NCBI RefSeq assembly: GCF_019703515.2
Contig: NC_059382.1
Location: forward strand, 15,665,001-15,729,000
DNA: 64,000 bases
Direction of reading: 5' to 3'
Source: Myxocyprinus asiaticus
Taxonomy: Eukaryota; Chordata; Actinopteri; Cypriniformes; Catostomidae
In this document: piece after piece, positions 11,850 to 23,674 of the stretch
How the letters are laid out: each line of letters starts with the position of its first letter
Numbering within the stretch: position 1 is the first letter of the stretch
The notes under the pieces: generated by a model
The model's database searches: none
Seen by the model: the letters and a program-made list of their open reading frames with translations, nothing else
What the model was told of the DNA's origin: nothing
Program-made: the position numbers and the translations under genes

Positions 11850-11870
11850 CACACATACATATACACACAC
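11797..11870 (+). repeat. (GT)n microsatellite
   Basis: About 24 GT units, then ACACACATACATATACACACAC, directly at the family C right end. Confidence 0.96.
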
Positions 11871-12676
11871 TTTTACAGCTTGAAAAAAAAACATTGCTTT
11901 ATGAAAGATTTCCTTAAATGTCTCGTAAAGGGAGGTTTTTGTCAAATTAAGCTCACAAGTGTCTCCAAAATATTGCTAAGTATGTGCACACACATTTACT
12001 TACCTACTGAAATGATGATGTATCAAAGACTTCTGTTGTTTTTATATAAAACTAATTATAATTACTACAGAACAGCCTAAACTAAACCCTTAACCCTACC
12101 ACTAAAAGAAAACTACATAGCTCTATAAATGTACTCTATGAATCATTTGTACAATTGAGGATGTCAAAGAATGTCTCAAAAAGGAGGTTTTGTCATCATT
12201 AGCCAACTTTTGGAGACAAATATGTCCTTAAACTGGAACTAAGCAAACCCATACAAACAAGTAGGACAGCAACACAGGACAACAATGTCTCTCTGATTCA
12301 AAACAGCACTGCTAGGCTCAATTTGTGAAGACCTCAAGAGTCAACAGACTCACAACAAATAGTTTGAAATAGGTCTTCAACAACAAAGAGAAATGCAGGT
12401 AGTGTACATTTTTAACATGTGGACACAGCGCAGGCAAACCAGACACCAACTTGGCAAACATAACATTCAACAACAGACTCCCATTTAGTTTCAAATGGGA
12501 GGTGAGTGACCGTAACTGTCACTAGTGTCCCGAACGCGTGTCTCAGGACAGTAATCTCACAAAGAGCAGGGAGAAAGTTGCCCAGCCTGTTGTGACTGTT
12601 TCCTGAATGTTGAACATGAGTGAAGCCAGTGAGACTCATTCATCTTCTACGCAACATTGGAAACCTGTTGCTGGGT

Positions 12677-12682
<6 letters not shown>
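11871..12682. other. Intronic stretch with an old dispersed repeat
   Basis: 11905-12110 resembles 3280-3415 (TTTACTTA...TTATATAAA.CTAAT...CTAAAC...CCTTAAAAG-type). Around 12165-12235, GTCTCAAAAAGGAGGTTTTGTCA echoes 11920-11980. The rest is unremarkable. Confidence 0.5.

Positions 12683-12728
<46 letters not shown>
12683..12728 (+). repeat. (GA)n microsatellite
   Basis: About 22 GA units. Confidence 0.96.
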
Positions 12729-12731
<3 letters not shown>

Positions 12732-13304
12732 AATTGCTAACGTCTGTCTGGTAGCATACTGTAAAAACAGCTGCAGTAACCAGTCCAGCCATCCAGTCGC
12801 AGGGCTTCTCTTCACTTGCTGGCCACTTACAGTGTGACTGGCAGAGCAAACAAAGACTTGTTGATTGTTAAGTTTGCTTCTCATCTCTAGAGTGCCCTCC
12901 CCTCTTCTGTTCCGCTCACAACATCTGCAAACACCTGATATGCATCCAGCACCATGCTGCCCTACACTCTTGTTAAATTGTTACCACCTTTCGCTAAGCC
13001 AGCTCCGACAATTAACAATACTGCTCTCCACTTCAAAGGACCACTGGGCCTGTAAGTTTAACCTTGCTGCTCCTAAAGATTTGTTTTTTATTTTCATGAG
13101 ATCCCAAGACACTTTCAACTTTGTTCTCTTACTTTCTCTGTAACGTCTTGAGCCAGGCTTGCGGCCAGACTTGGTAATATATTACAAATCTTAGGCTTTG
13201 GGTAAAAAAAAATAAAATACAGAAAACTGACCGTGAAAAATCTGGAATTCAAAAATCATTCAATTTAGTAGGTGAACAATCTACAACAACAACAACTTAA
13301 AGGG
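12729..13304. other. Intronic sequence, nothing recognised
   Basis: Mixed-complexity DNA. Short ORFs here have no family signature. Confidence 0.5.
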
Positions 13305-13617
13305 GGAGCATTTTATAATAAGGTTCTATTTGTTAACATTAGTTTTTGCATTAGTTATCATGAACTGACTATGAACAATATTTTAATAAAGCATTTATTA
13401 ATCATTTTATTTGAAATGAATCATTTATATATGACAATCCAATTGTTCATTGTTAGTTCTTGTTAGTTCATAATGCACTAATGTTAATGTATACAACTTT
13501 TCATTTTAAAAATGTATATGTCAATACGTGCTGTAATAAGTACTCTTCATTATTAGTTATTTAAAAAAATGTATGTAACTAATGTTAACGAAAACAGCCT
13601 TATTGTAAAGCATTACC
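13305..13617 (+). mobile_element. MITE, GGTAACACTTTACAATAAGG-type family
   Basis: Inverted ends: GGAGCATTTTATAATAAGGT on the left and the inverse of GGTAATGCTTTACAATAAGG on the right, with GTTAACATTAGTTxxTGCA subterminal motifs on both sides. No coding. A partial relative is at 45765-46050. Confidence 0.8.
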
Positions 13618-13621
13618 TTAA

Positions 13622-13719
13622 AGGAATATTCCAGATTCAATACAAGTTAAGCTCAGTCGACAGCATTTGTGGCATAATGTTGATTACCACAAAAATGTAT
13701 TTTGACTCATTCCTCCTTT

Positions 13720-13754
<35 letters not shown>

Positions 13755-14248
13755 AAATCAAGGTTACAGTGAGGCACTTACAATGGAAGTGAATGGGGGC
13801 AAATTTTAAAAGCAGAGATGTGAAGTTTATATATTATTTTATAAAAAGCACTTATTTTCATTATTCTGTTTAAATTCATGTATAATTTAAGCTGTAACGT
13901 TTTTTTTGTGTGTGTTTTACGGTTTGTTGACATTACATCATCATGGCAACGAAGTTGAAAAATTGGCTATAACTTGCATAGAAAAGGTTAGTAACTGATT
14001 TTATCACACTAAAACCATGGTACATTGTTTATGACTTGTGGCTTTACTTTTGAAACAGTGAGTATTTTAATGTAAAAAAATCGGCCCCCATTCACTTCCA
14101 TTGTAAGTGCCTCACTGTAACCTAGATTTTTGCTTTTTTTTTCCTAATGAAAAGGAGGGGAAAGTCAAAATGTATTTTTGTGGTAATCAATATGATGCCA
14201 CAAATGCTGTCGATTGATCTTAACTTGTGTTGAATGCGGAATATTCCT
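13622..14248. mobile_element. Palindromic TTAA-flanked MITE
   Basis: Starts AGGAATATTCC and ends GGAATATTCCT, with TTAA on both sides (13618-13621 and 14249-14252). The arms of over 150 bp share CATTTGTGGCATAATGTTGATTACC-type and AATGGAAGTGAATGGGGGC-type segments. A poly-A tract (13725-13750) interrupts the left arm. TTAA duplication suggests a Kolobok- or piggyBac-type mover. A truncated copy lies at 56310-56795. Confidence 0.85.
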
Positions 14249-14252
14249 TTAA

Positions 14253-14518
14253 AGGGAAATTATTCTCATAATTTTGCCTTATGTTGTTTCAAACCCATAC
14301 AACTTTCTTTCATGGAACAGATATAAAATTTAGAAGAATGTTGATGTTGCTGTTTTCCCACTCAATGAGAGTCAATTGTGTACTGAAGCTGTCAGTACTT
14401 AACATTCTGCCTAACATCTCCTTATGTGTTTCATGGAAGAAAGAAAGACATACATTTTCGTAACAACATGAAGGTAAATGAGGACAGATTTTAAAATTTT
14501 TGGGTAAACTATGCCCAT
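14253..14518 (+). mobile_element. Short inverted-repeat MITE (AGGGATAGTTCACCC family), copy 1
   Basis: Degraded copy. AGGGAAATTATTC start, CAAACCCATACAACTTTC, a mirrored AACATTCTGCCTAACATCTCC core, and a TTTTTGGGTAAACTATG end. It abuts the preceding element at its TTAA. The family is very common in cyprinid genomes. Confidence 0.75.
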
Positions 14519-14544
14519 ACGTTGCTTGGCCTGTAAACTGCTTC

Positions 14545-14716
14545 AAGTTTTTATATTTTTGTTAATATAGACAGTCGAGAGATGACAGGAAATTTTGGGA
14601 AGAGAGCAGGGGGAACAAGACTGAGAAATCTTGCAAGCCAGATTCAAACTTGTGTTGACGGCAGCACCAAGGCTCAATGTGTAGAAGAACATGTGCAAAC
14701 CACTAAGCCATGGCAC
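14545..14716 (-). mobile_element. tRNA-derived SINE, minus strand
   Basis: Reads on the minus strand GTGCCATGGCTTAGTGGTTT, with an A-box-like TGGCTTAGTGG and a B-box-like AGTTTGAATCTGG. A body ending CCTGTCATCTCTCGACTGTC and an A-rich tail follow. The head matches tRNA-derived cyprinid SINEs of the HAmo type as I recall them. The exact family is uncertain. Confidence 0.75.
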
Positions 14717-14809
14717 AAAAAAATAAATACGATAAAAAAAATAAAATAAAAAAAAAATAACACTAATGGAATCGCAAGTCTCAAATGAGAAAAATTTTGT
14801 TCTGGTCCA

Positions 14810-15160
14810 TTAAGACTGCCGCTGATGGACAGCTGAAGTAAAGCTTCAAAGCTTTTAAAGCTTTGCAGTGCAAGTGTGGTGATGGAGCCCGAGGCTTGTG
14901 CTAAAGTTGTAGGCCTCTCTAAGCGCTAACATCCAACTGTGGCTCTCTGATGCTGTTTAGAAGCACACTCCACTGAATCTTTCGTGCAGCAGAACAGTCA
15001 CTTTGTGTGTCTGTGGCCGTCTGTTTTTCATCAGGCAGCAGGCTGAGCGAGCAGGCAGTAGTCTGTGAAGCGTGTTTGGGCGCCCCCTCCCAGTGTATCT
15101 CCATAGCCCTACAGATGCCCCTGCGGCACCTGGAGTGAACTAGAGCAAAAGCATTTATGA
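14810..15160. promoter_or_regulatory. Candidate conserved noncoding element
   Basis: High-complexity block with repeated AAAGCTTTxAAAGCTTTG and a GC-balanced body followed by TTATGAATTAATACTGG. No ORF is supported. It is an intron candidate only. Confidence 0.25.
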
Positions 15161-15851
15161 ATTAATACTGGGGCAGTGGGGTCTGTGTGGGAGTGAGTGG
15201 GTGTAAATGTGTGTGTGTGTATGTGACAGATAGAGAGAATGAGAGCATAAGGGGTGCAAGGAGGGTTTGTAAGGGTGTGTGTGTGTACTGCGCTGCTCTT
15301 TTTCAGTGAGCCAGCCGCCGCTGCTGCCCCAGGATTTGAACTGTCACTTCACATAGCTGGTGATGAGGCACAGAGCTGTCAGGAAAGGTGAAGATGGTCC
15401 AGAAAAGGAGAGAGAAAAAAGGGAGACTGACTGACTGGTGGAGAGGATTTCACAGGGAAAAATGCTCAATCGTCAGCAAGCAGGAACAAGCTGAGGGGAA
15501 AAGAATGACCGAGAGATGCAACAGAGAGTCAAAGATGAGGGAAGATGTCACTATTATCTTGAATGGAAAAGAAGAACAATGAGCATGTGTAAAAGCTTGG
15601 CTAAACTTCTGAGGGTCAAATATACGAATATGTCTTCAAAAATATACGATGACTTGTGTGAATTTTTTCAGTGGTCCTCACTATTTGAAAGGCTCATAAA
15701 TCAGCCAAATCATGTTTTGCTTTAAATATACTAATATTAACATGTTTGTGAAAGGGTTAGGTTAAGGATTTGGTTACAGTACATAAAATAATCTCTGAAT
15801 AAAAACCATTGCGTCTTTAAGATGTCCTCACTAATATAGTGAAACCAACAT

Positions 15852-15887
<36 letters not shown>

Positions 15888-16431
15888 ATTTGAGGGAAAC
15901 CAGCCTCGCAGGCAAAACTTTTGCAGTTCTGTCCTCAAAACAGTTCACAATATGTACTCGCTCTGTTATGTGGTTGGTTGCCGCAGATGTCAAAACTTAA
16001 TTTAAAAATTGGTTGAGTATGACATTTGCTGAAATAAAGTTTTAATACTTCACTCAACCAACCACAAACATCCTCTAAAGTGGAGGAAATTGAGAATAAA
16101 GAAATAGATGTTTGCACCTCCTCACTTTCAAGCCACAGTCAAATTGCTGCAAATTTGGTCATGCAACAACCATTATTACCGCTAGGTTGCGATTATGGTA
16201 ATATCACATCTTATATATCAATATGTGAATGACACTGAGATACTGAATTGGCTCCAAGTGGTATGAGTAAATGAAATGGGAATGTTTTCTGAGGTTCAGC
16301 TTATTAAGTACAAGACAACTGCACAGATAATAATGGTGTGATTTCTGTGTGGTTGTCTTCTTGGGAGAAGGAATCAAAGAAAGTGTGGCACAGTGCTTAG
16401 GATGAATTCAAATCTAATGTGTACCTGAGCA

Positions 16432-16432
<1 letters not shown>
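15161..16432. other. Intronic stretch with GT repeats and an old dispersed repeat
   Basis: GT-rich patches at 15200-15225 and 15275-15290. 15600-15850 has the GTCCTCAC...AATATAG...CATGTGTATGTGTG layout of a dispersed fish repeat, ending in a (GT)n tract at 15852-15887. Nothing coding. Confidence 0.5.

Positions 16433-16474
<42 letters not shown>
16433..16474 (+). repeat. (TA)n microsatellite
   Basis: About 20 TA units. Confidence 0.96.
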
Positions 16475-16481
<7 letters not shown>

Positions 16482-18185
16482 CAGGTGAAGGAACAGCCAA
16501 CTAAAAGTGCGCCAACTTCGCCAAGTATTTTTTTGGTTGTTTTTGTGAGTGTTTGTTTCACTATGTGATACGACAGTGGTCTTGGTATTTATCCCTATTT
16601 GGGTGGATGGAGCATCAAGTACATGCTAATGTTTTTGGTTTCCGATACATTCAGTCATCAATGCCATCCTTTTCAGACAAGCATTTGTCACACAATATTA
16701 ATATCACTGAAAGTGCCTAATAATAGAGGGTTTAAAGTGAGACTGAAGGCAATCATTAAAATAAAATAGCTTTTTATAGGCCACTGATAGGGCATGAGTA
16801 CTAATCAAATAGTCATGTAAAGAGTCCAAATCAAATATTACAACACATCAGTAATATCAAACAACATTTGTTCTTGCACGTCTTCTTGTGACCTCACACT
16901 GTCATGACATCACACAAGAACCAAAGAGGTTTGATATTATTAACATGTGGTCGTATTTGATTTGGGCTCTGTATTCATGAACTGATCAAAAATTGTATTT
17001 GATTTGAGGGAGTAACAACTTAAATTTTTGCCTGTTCATCCTATAAAGTGACCATATGCCTTCAGAAAACTTAGAATATGATGCATGAGTTGACTGGACT
17101 TTTTTATGACACTTTCACATGCTTTTTAAGCTTCAAAAGGAGTCAGTATAAACTGTTATTGTATGGAAATCGATGATCATGACATTCTTTAAAATATCTC
17201 CTTATATGCTTTTGGAACGATGGTGAGTAATAAAAGAATGTTCAAGGCCCCTTTTTGGTAAATGATCAGTTGTTAACAAATCACTCCATTTTGGAATGTT
17301 TTTGTCATGTTCTGAGAAGACAATCCACATTTTAGAAATACAAGAAACTGAAGGACTATAAGACTAATCCATCCTTTTTATTGAATGCTGTGCTCAACAA
17401 AATGCTTTGTGACATGGCACACTTTGAGAAGTAGGGTGCTGTTGCCATTGGAAATCTCTTCAATATGGAGGCTGGCAAGTTGCATCAAACAGCCGTTTCC
17501 AGATCTGCCCCATATGTGGATCCCCGCCAGTCAAAGATTGCTCCCATGCCCTCTCTAGTCAATCCAGAGCTAAAACAATGCATACTGACAGAATAAACTA
17601 ATTAAAGTTAGAGCCAACTTTAGGATGATTTCACGACCTTGATGAAAACTAAACGACAACGCCATACTTTCCTTTTTAGGTTTCAACTTTCTTCATCTCC
17701 TCAGAATTAGAATTTCGGTCAGGTGCACAGCTTGAGATGAGCTCATGAGGTTTCTGAAATGCGGGTTTTACCGTGTGAGTCATCGACAAGCACACTGCGC
17801 AACACTTGACCTTAAAGGAAAGCACACCACAGCCCACAAACACATGGCTATGAGAGACTCCTATATATTGGCTTCGAAAAAGCCCACCACTAATTTGAAC
17901 CGTTGAAGCCACTTTAAAGAGGGACTGATTTAACTTTGATGAAAACGGAATTGCCTTTCACAATGTGTCTTTCAGTTCAGAAGTTTAACACACTGCTACA
18001 AACTGCTCAAACCAGCATGCACGACTGCGGGATCAGTCGCTTGTAGCGCAAGAACTGCTAGCGTCATCAGTATATTATTAAAAGGCTCACTGTTGAGTGG
18101 TTTTATAAGCCTATGCCTTTATGGAGACTCAAATGTTTGTCACATGACTGGTGTCAGGTTGAGAGCACCGAAAAGTCAAAAGTTA
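16475..18185. other. Intronic stretch, partly repeat-derived
   Basis: 16800-16995 contains an imperfect inverted pair around AAATCAAATAT...ACATGTGGTCGTATTTGATTT. 17040-17230 resembles the middle of the MITE at 24781-25081 (ATGCATGAGT...ACTTTTTTATGAC...CTTTTTAAGCTT...TGTATGGAAA). 17360-18180 shows nothing recognisable. Confidence 0.45.
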
Positions 18186-18189
18186 TAAA

Positions 18190-18802
18190 TTAGTTCAGCC
18201 AAAATTACAATTCTGTCATCATTTTTGCACCCTAATGTTGTTCCAAACCAATATGACTTTCTTCTGCGGAACAAAAAGGAAATATTTTGTCACGATCTCT
18301 GATTTCCACACAATCGCAGATGACTCACTTTAAAGCGTAAATAAAGCATCCAAGTGTCAAATGTTGTCAATGCGAATTGTGCATCATATTCCATGTCTTC
18401 TGAAGTCATATATCACTTTGTATGATGAACAGACCAAATTTTAAGCTATTTACTCTCAAATCAAATCAAATATGGTGACACGTCAATAACATCCAGTGAC
18501 CAAATGTCATGACATCAAGACAAGATCCAATGAAGTTTTATGTTATTGACATGTCGCCAAATTTTTAAATATAAGTTTACCAGTAATCTAATTTGAGATT
18601 GAATAAAGGCTTACATTTTGACCTTACACTTTTACGTTTTTTTCTTTTATCTATAAAGTAAGTGACTATCAAATTCGATTGTATGGAAATCACTAAGTAC
18701 GACTTTCTTATTAAAAAAAAAAAAAAACATTCAAATGGGTTCGGAATGACATGAGGTAATTAATGACAAAATTTTCATTTTTGGGTGAACTATTTCTTTA
18801 AT
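18190..18802 (+). mobile_element. Short inverted-repeat MITE, expanded copy 2
   Basis: TTAGTTCAGCCAAAATTACA start, and an ATTTTTGGGTGAACTATTTCT end. The middle is expanded with AAATTTTAAGC and ACATGTCGCCAAATT-type internal inverted segments related to 16800-17000. Confidence 0.7.
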
Positions 18803-18869
18803 TCTCCTATTAAGGAGGACACAAGCATATTTCAGATCCAATTCAGCATAAATTAAAATCAAAGCAGGA

Positions 18870-19200
18870 ATAAAAATCAAAGCAGTAAATTTGGTTGCAT
18901 CAGTGCGGGGAATTCCAGTGGAGTCCTGCAGAGAAGCAGCCGGGGGCGGCATCGTTCTCTCAATGACGGGGTACCAGCTCTGCGGTTGTCCACACCAGAA
19001 TTACATTATTCCACATGTTCTCTAGAGAGCAGTGATTAATTAAAACATCTCTGGCGAAAGCTTAGGTAGAACATGATACGTATTTATGTAATTATGCAAT
19101 GGTGCTGCAATACTAAGCCTCTTTCACACACTACAATTTGCTAATTCATCTAACTCACGACACCTCTCACCCAATGCAATCTGTCAGTATGTCCTCACAA
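18870..19200. promoter_or_regulatory. Candidate conserved noncoding element
   Basis: Block with balanced GC (GCCGGGGGCGGCATCG) leading into GTGATTAATTAAAAC and TATTTATGTAATTATGCAAT, typical of homeodomain/POU-rich elements. Conservation is untested. Confidence 0.27.
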
Positions 19201-19759
19201 GTCAATAAATGGACAAATGGAAACATTGTTTGATACTTTATCACTATTTCTCAAGATTATTTGATATCTTAAATAACTGCATTACAAAGCAGTCACTGAC
19301 CAAACCCATAACTAGAAAATGAATATACCAAATGAAACATAATAACACTATGCACAATAATTTTCCAGTTTTTAACATAAGAGATGAGGGATACTAGGAA
19401 CAAATACAAATTAATTAAAAACAAGGGTTGGTCCCCTTTGTAACATCACTTTTCTTGTTTTGGTCTTGGTCTTGTATTGCGACTAAATGCCACATAAAAT
19501 AGCATTAAGGCTTGGAATTTTGAGAAAGTTTTAAATTGAGTGCAGCTTGAAATAAGGAGGGTAAAATAAGTACTCAGGCAAGAATAACAGTCTGGCCAAG
19601 CTGCTTTCGAAACATCTGTATCTAATTACAAACTACATCCTACCAGAGATCCACAGCAACAAAAACAACTCAGGCAAAGCTGAGAGTTGAGGAATGATGT
19701 AAAATTCAGGTTCTCCTAAACTTAGACAGGAAATGACGTCTTTTATTTGGCCTCTGCAT
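19201..19759. other. Intronic sequence, nothing recognised
   Basis: AT-rich, no repeat or exon signal that I can support. Confidence 0.5.
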
Positions 19760-20292
19760 TTTGCATGTCAAAAGCTGCATCCCAAATCACATACTTCTGC
19801 ACTATTCTACGCCATTTTGTAGTGCTCACAACTAAAATGCAATGAAAAGTAGAGTACTATGAGTACCCGTTTCATGTACATATTCAAATAATGGAGTGTG
19901 GAATGTTGGACACACTTCCTATGTAGCGGAAGGAATGGGGTTACCTGGCTGCGAGGCTGTCGTACAAAACAATTGTAATTAATGGTGAATGTGGCAACTA
20001 GCAAAACTTCTATGAAGACAGCACCTTGCAAATGTGAGCTGAACGTTTTACCACCAACCCACGTTGTGTTATTATGTACATTATAGTAAGTGTTGGACTG
20101 CCATTGGCTACCATGCTAAAGCTAGTGGCAACACATCATGAGCATCTGAAATGTTACCTCAGTCAGCTGAAAAATGGCAAAAAAATTTGTGTAGTAAAAA
20201 ACACAAAAAAAGTGTTTGATTTGAGACAATACTACACTTTCATACACTAGATTTCAAGTGTATAGTGCATCATTCGAGACACTAGCTCGGTT
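19760..20292. mobile_element. Possible TIR element (AGCTGCATCCCAAATCACAT type)
   Basis: The left end AGCTGCATCCCAAATCACAT with CTTCTGCACTATTCTACGC is partly mirrored at the right end (GTGTATAGTGCATC...GAGACACTAGCT). The end motif resembles a fish non-autonomous DNA element that I recall. Ends are degraded. Confidence 0.45.
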
Positions 20293-20828
20293 TCCATCAA
20301 AATGTTTTGCATTTTTAAGCTCATTTAAAAAAAATACAAATCATTGTGTTTCCCCATCCACTACGTAATGTGCATTAACCTGAGGGAGATAGCTTTGTCA
20401 TGATGGAGCATCTGAATGACCTCCTTGCTTTGGGGAGAGTTTTATTTGCAGGATTGGAGCAACTGTACCTCGTTTTATTTATCTGCCAAAAGACATTACA
20501 GAATAAGTGTAATATCTGATATAATGGGGCTGAAATAGCTGCGATATCCACACGCCGCCATTCTCCGCATACCTGGGAGCGCCTGCTCTCAAAACTGTTC
20601 TGGCGGATTGTGAGGACCCACTTTATCAACCGGCTGTGGGTTAAACACTTCCAAAGGTCAAGCACTATGTTCAAAGAATTGTGTGCCAAGGTCGGACCTT
20701 TCGGAAACTTATCCTGGAGCATTTATGTAGTGTCAAGTCTTTTTCTTAAAACACCAAACAAAACTGTGCATTATTTGCCCAGCTATATAACACCAAACAG
20801 TCGAATGGTACGCTCCTGTCTGTGTGTA
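20293..20828. other. Intronic sequence, nothing recognised
   Basis: Non-repetitive DNA. The 115-codon minus ORF (20722-20375) and an overlapping plus ORF have no family match. Confidence 0.45.
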
Positions 20829-21430
20829 TATACACCGATCAGCCACAACATTAAAACCACCTGCCTAATATTGTGTAGGTCCCAAAACAGCGCCAACCCG
20901 CATCTCAGAATAGCATTCTGAGAAGCTATTCTTCTCACCACAATTTTACAGAGAGGTAATCAGAGTTACCATAGACTTTGTCAGTTCGAACCAGTCTGGC
21001 CATTCTCTGTTGACCTCTCTCCTCAAGGCGAAATACTCAAACCTGCCCGTCTGGCACCAAGAAACATCCATGCGATTATCTAATCAGCCAATCGTGTTGC
21101 AGCAGTGCAGTGCATAAAATCACGCAGATATGGGTCAGCAGCTTCAGTTAATGTTCACATCAACCATCAGAATGGAAAAAATAATGTGATCTCAGTGATT
21201 TGGAGCATGGGATGATTGATGGTGCCAGATGGGCTGGTTTGAGTATTTCTGTAACTGCTGATCTCCTGGGTTTTTCACACACAACAGTCTCTAGACTTTA
21301 CTCCGAATAGTGTCAAAAACAAAAAACATCCAGTGAGCGGCAGTTCTGCGGATGAAAATGCCTTGTTGATGAGAGAGGTCAACAGAGAATGGCCAGACTG
21401 GTTCGAACTGACAAAGTCTACAGTAAAAAA
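20829..21430. mobile_element. Foldback Tc1-related element, truncated (ACCGATCAGCCACAAC type)
   Basis: Starts ACACCGATCAGCCACAACAT, a well-known fish Tc1-related non-autonomous end. The left arm (20880-21060) is the family B transposase region inverted and shortened. From 21070 the same region runs in plus orientation (GGTGCCAGATGGGCTGG ... AACAGAGAATGGCCAGACTGG). An AATAGCATTCTGAGAAGCTA mini-palindrome lies at 20906-20926. The right end is lost at a TC repeat. Confidence 0.82.
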
Positions 21431-21431
21431 A

Positions 21432-21457
21432 CATTCTCTCTCTCTCTCTCTCTCTAC
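21432..21457 (+). repeat. (TC)n microsatellite
   Basis: About 12 TC units at the truncated element edge. Confidence 0.92.
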
Positions 21458-22516
21458 TTTCCCTCAGTTCTTGATTGAGATATGAGAGGGACAGGCACCC
21501 ACACATGCAAAAGCTAAATGACCATTAGTGTCATGCCGTGGAATTTGGATGTCTATCGTCTGACTTTAAACTCACCACGACATGGCTAGCGAGTGACAGT
21601 GGTGATCAATGTCTCTCATGCTTTGAGTTTTTGAGTATAGGTCACAAGTGGGAATGATCCAGTGTGGACGCAGTCTGGTTAGTGAGATGTCATTGCCGAA
21701 TGACCCAGAGCCATGTTTCTGCACCCACTTGTCAGCTGTCCATTATCTGCAGTGACAGGAGTAGCTTTCACCCAAAGTGCCACTGAGATGGTTCTTCACA
21801 CATGAAAAGAAACATCATGTTCTCCCTAAGAATTTTAATACTTCATCCAGTATATAAAAATAAAAAAATAAATCTAATTGACATTCACGAGATGTGCCCT
21901 GGACTTCACTTAATGTACTGAAGTGAACACATATATTAAAATAATAAACGGCATGACTGATGAGATCATGACCATGTTCGCTTTAAGGCAATCAATTAAA
22001 GATGGAAAAAGTACATATCCAACATTTTTTGGGCAAAAAAAAAAAAAAAAAAAAGGAATAAGCAGAGCCTCTGAGATCAGTAGAGATAAGACCAGCAGAG
22101 ACCTTACAAGATTGTAAGGAAAAGGACAAGTGAACTGGATAGGAAAAATACCTTAAAAAATAATTGGACTGAAATGAAAATAAAATACATTTTCATAGCT
22201 TCAAAACTAACAAAAATAAAATTGACCTCAATTTAATTTTTTTTTTTTAGTTTTTGATACACAGTATCAAAATATATTATAAAACTTGAAACCTTCACAA
22301 CCTGCCTTCAGGCACACATTACAGTTCTGAATTTGATTTCTTCAAATTCCTCTTTACATCCTCTTTATAAGAGAGGAATGTATATTAGCACTGACTCAAT
22401 CAGAGGCCAAGTGCTGTAGATCCACAGGCTGTCTCCTCCCCACTGCTGAGGGGAGATGCGTAGAGACGGTGCTGTATGCTGTGTGCTCCAAGGGCATATG
22501 ATTTAAAAGCTAATTA
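21458..22516. other. Intronic stretch with one diverged dispersed repeat
   Basis: A-run at 22035-22054. 22180-22270 (AAATGAAAATAAAAT...TAGTTTTTGATACA) recurs at 36910-37080. 22370-22510 is high-complexity and ends AAAGCTAATTATG, a weak regulatory candidate. Confidence 0.45.
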
Positions 22517-22540
22517 TGTTGTTGTTGTTGTTGTTGTTGT
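22517..22540 (+). repeat. (GTT)n microsatellite
   Basis: Eight GTT units. Confidence 0.95.
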
Positions 22541-22675
22541 AGTAATTACCCACATATGGATGGTTCTGTGGTCTAACTGATTACTATCAAGGCATTTGTT
22601 TAACAGAGACAGAAGACACAGACAAACAAACACTGATGTACAGTATAAGATACTCAATTTATGTACAGGAATGTA

Positions 22676-23293
22676 CACTCATTGACCATTTTATTAGGTA
22701 CACCTGTAGACCTACATATTCTTGTTATTATTTAATCAGCCAATCATGTGGCAGTAGTGAAGTTAATCAAATCATGCAGAAACGGGTCAGGAGCTTCAGT
22801 TAATGTTCACATTAACCATCAGAATGGAAAAAAAAAATTGATCTCAGTGATTTAGACTGTGGCATGATTGTCGGTGCCAGATGGGCTGGTTTGAGTATTT
22901 CTGTAACTGCTGATCTCATGGGATTTTCATGTGCAACAGTCTCTAGAATTTACTCAGAATGGTGCCAAAAGCAAAAAACAAGAAAAAAAAAAAAAAAACA
23001 TCATCCAGTGAGCGGCAGTTCTTTGCACTGGAATGCCTTGTTGATGAAGAATTGCCAGACTGGTTCAAGCTGACAGAAAGGCTACGGTAACTCAAATAAC
23101 CCCTCTGTACAATTGTTGTGAGCAGTATAGCATCTCAGAATGCACAACATGTCGAACCTTGAGGCGAATGGGCTACAACAGTAGAAGACTCCGTCAGGTT
23201 CCTCTTCTGTCAGCCAAGAACAGAAAGCTGAGGCTGTATAATCGCATGAATAAGTATGTGTACAGGTGTACCTAATAAAGTGGTCACTGAGTG
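22676..23293 (+). mobile_element. Tc1-like family B, internally deleted copy
   Basis: Left end CACTCATTGACCATTTTATT, right end inverse of CACTCAGTGACCACTTTATT, with TA duplications at 22674-22675 and 23294-23295. The N-terminal transposase relic (MIVGARWAGLSISVTADLMG at 22864 onward) then jumps to the right terminal repeat after about 23235, so the catalytic core is absent. Confidence 0.92.
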
Positions 23294-23380
23294 TACTGTA
23301 TATCTGTATTTATGAAAGAATCCTTCCTATGCAATGGCATGCTGGGCAAACAAAGTAGAAATGGGAAGACCTGAGCATCA

Positions 23381-23674
23381 TTAAAGGGATGGTTCACCCC
23401 CCAAAAAAAATCATCCTTACTCACCCTCATGGGGTTCCAAAAACACATATTACTTTTATGCTTCTGTCGAACACAAAAGATGTTAGACAAAAAGACAGCT
23501 TCAGTCACCATTCACTTTCATTGTATGGAAAAAGATGCACTGAACATGAATGGTGGAGGCTGACATTCATTTACTTTTGTGTTTCATGGAAGAAAGAAAG
23601 TCATACGCATTTGGAAAAACACAAGGGTGAGTAAATAATGACAGAGTTTTCATTTTGGATAAACTATGCCTTAA
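23381..23674 (+). mobile_element. Short inverted-repeat MITE, copy 3
   Basis: TTAAAGGGATGGTTCACCCC start, central CACCATTCACTTTCATTGTATGG, and CATTTTGGATAAACTATGCC end. Confidence 0.85.
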
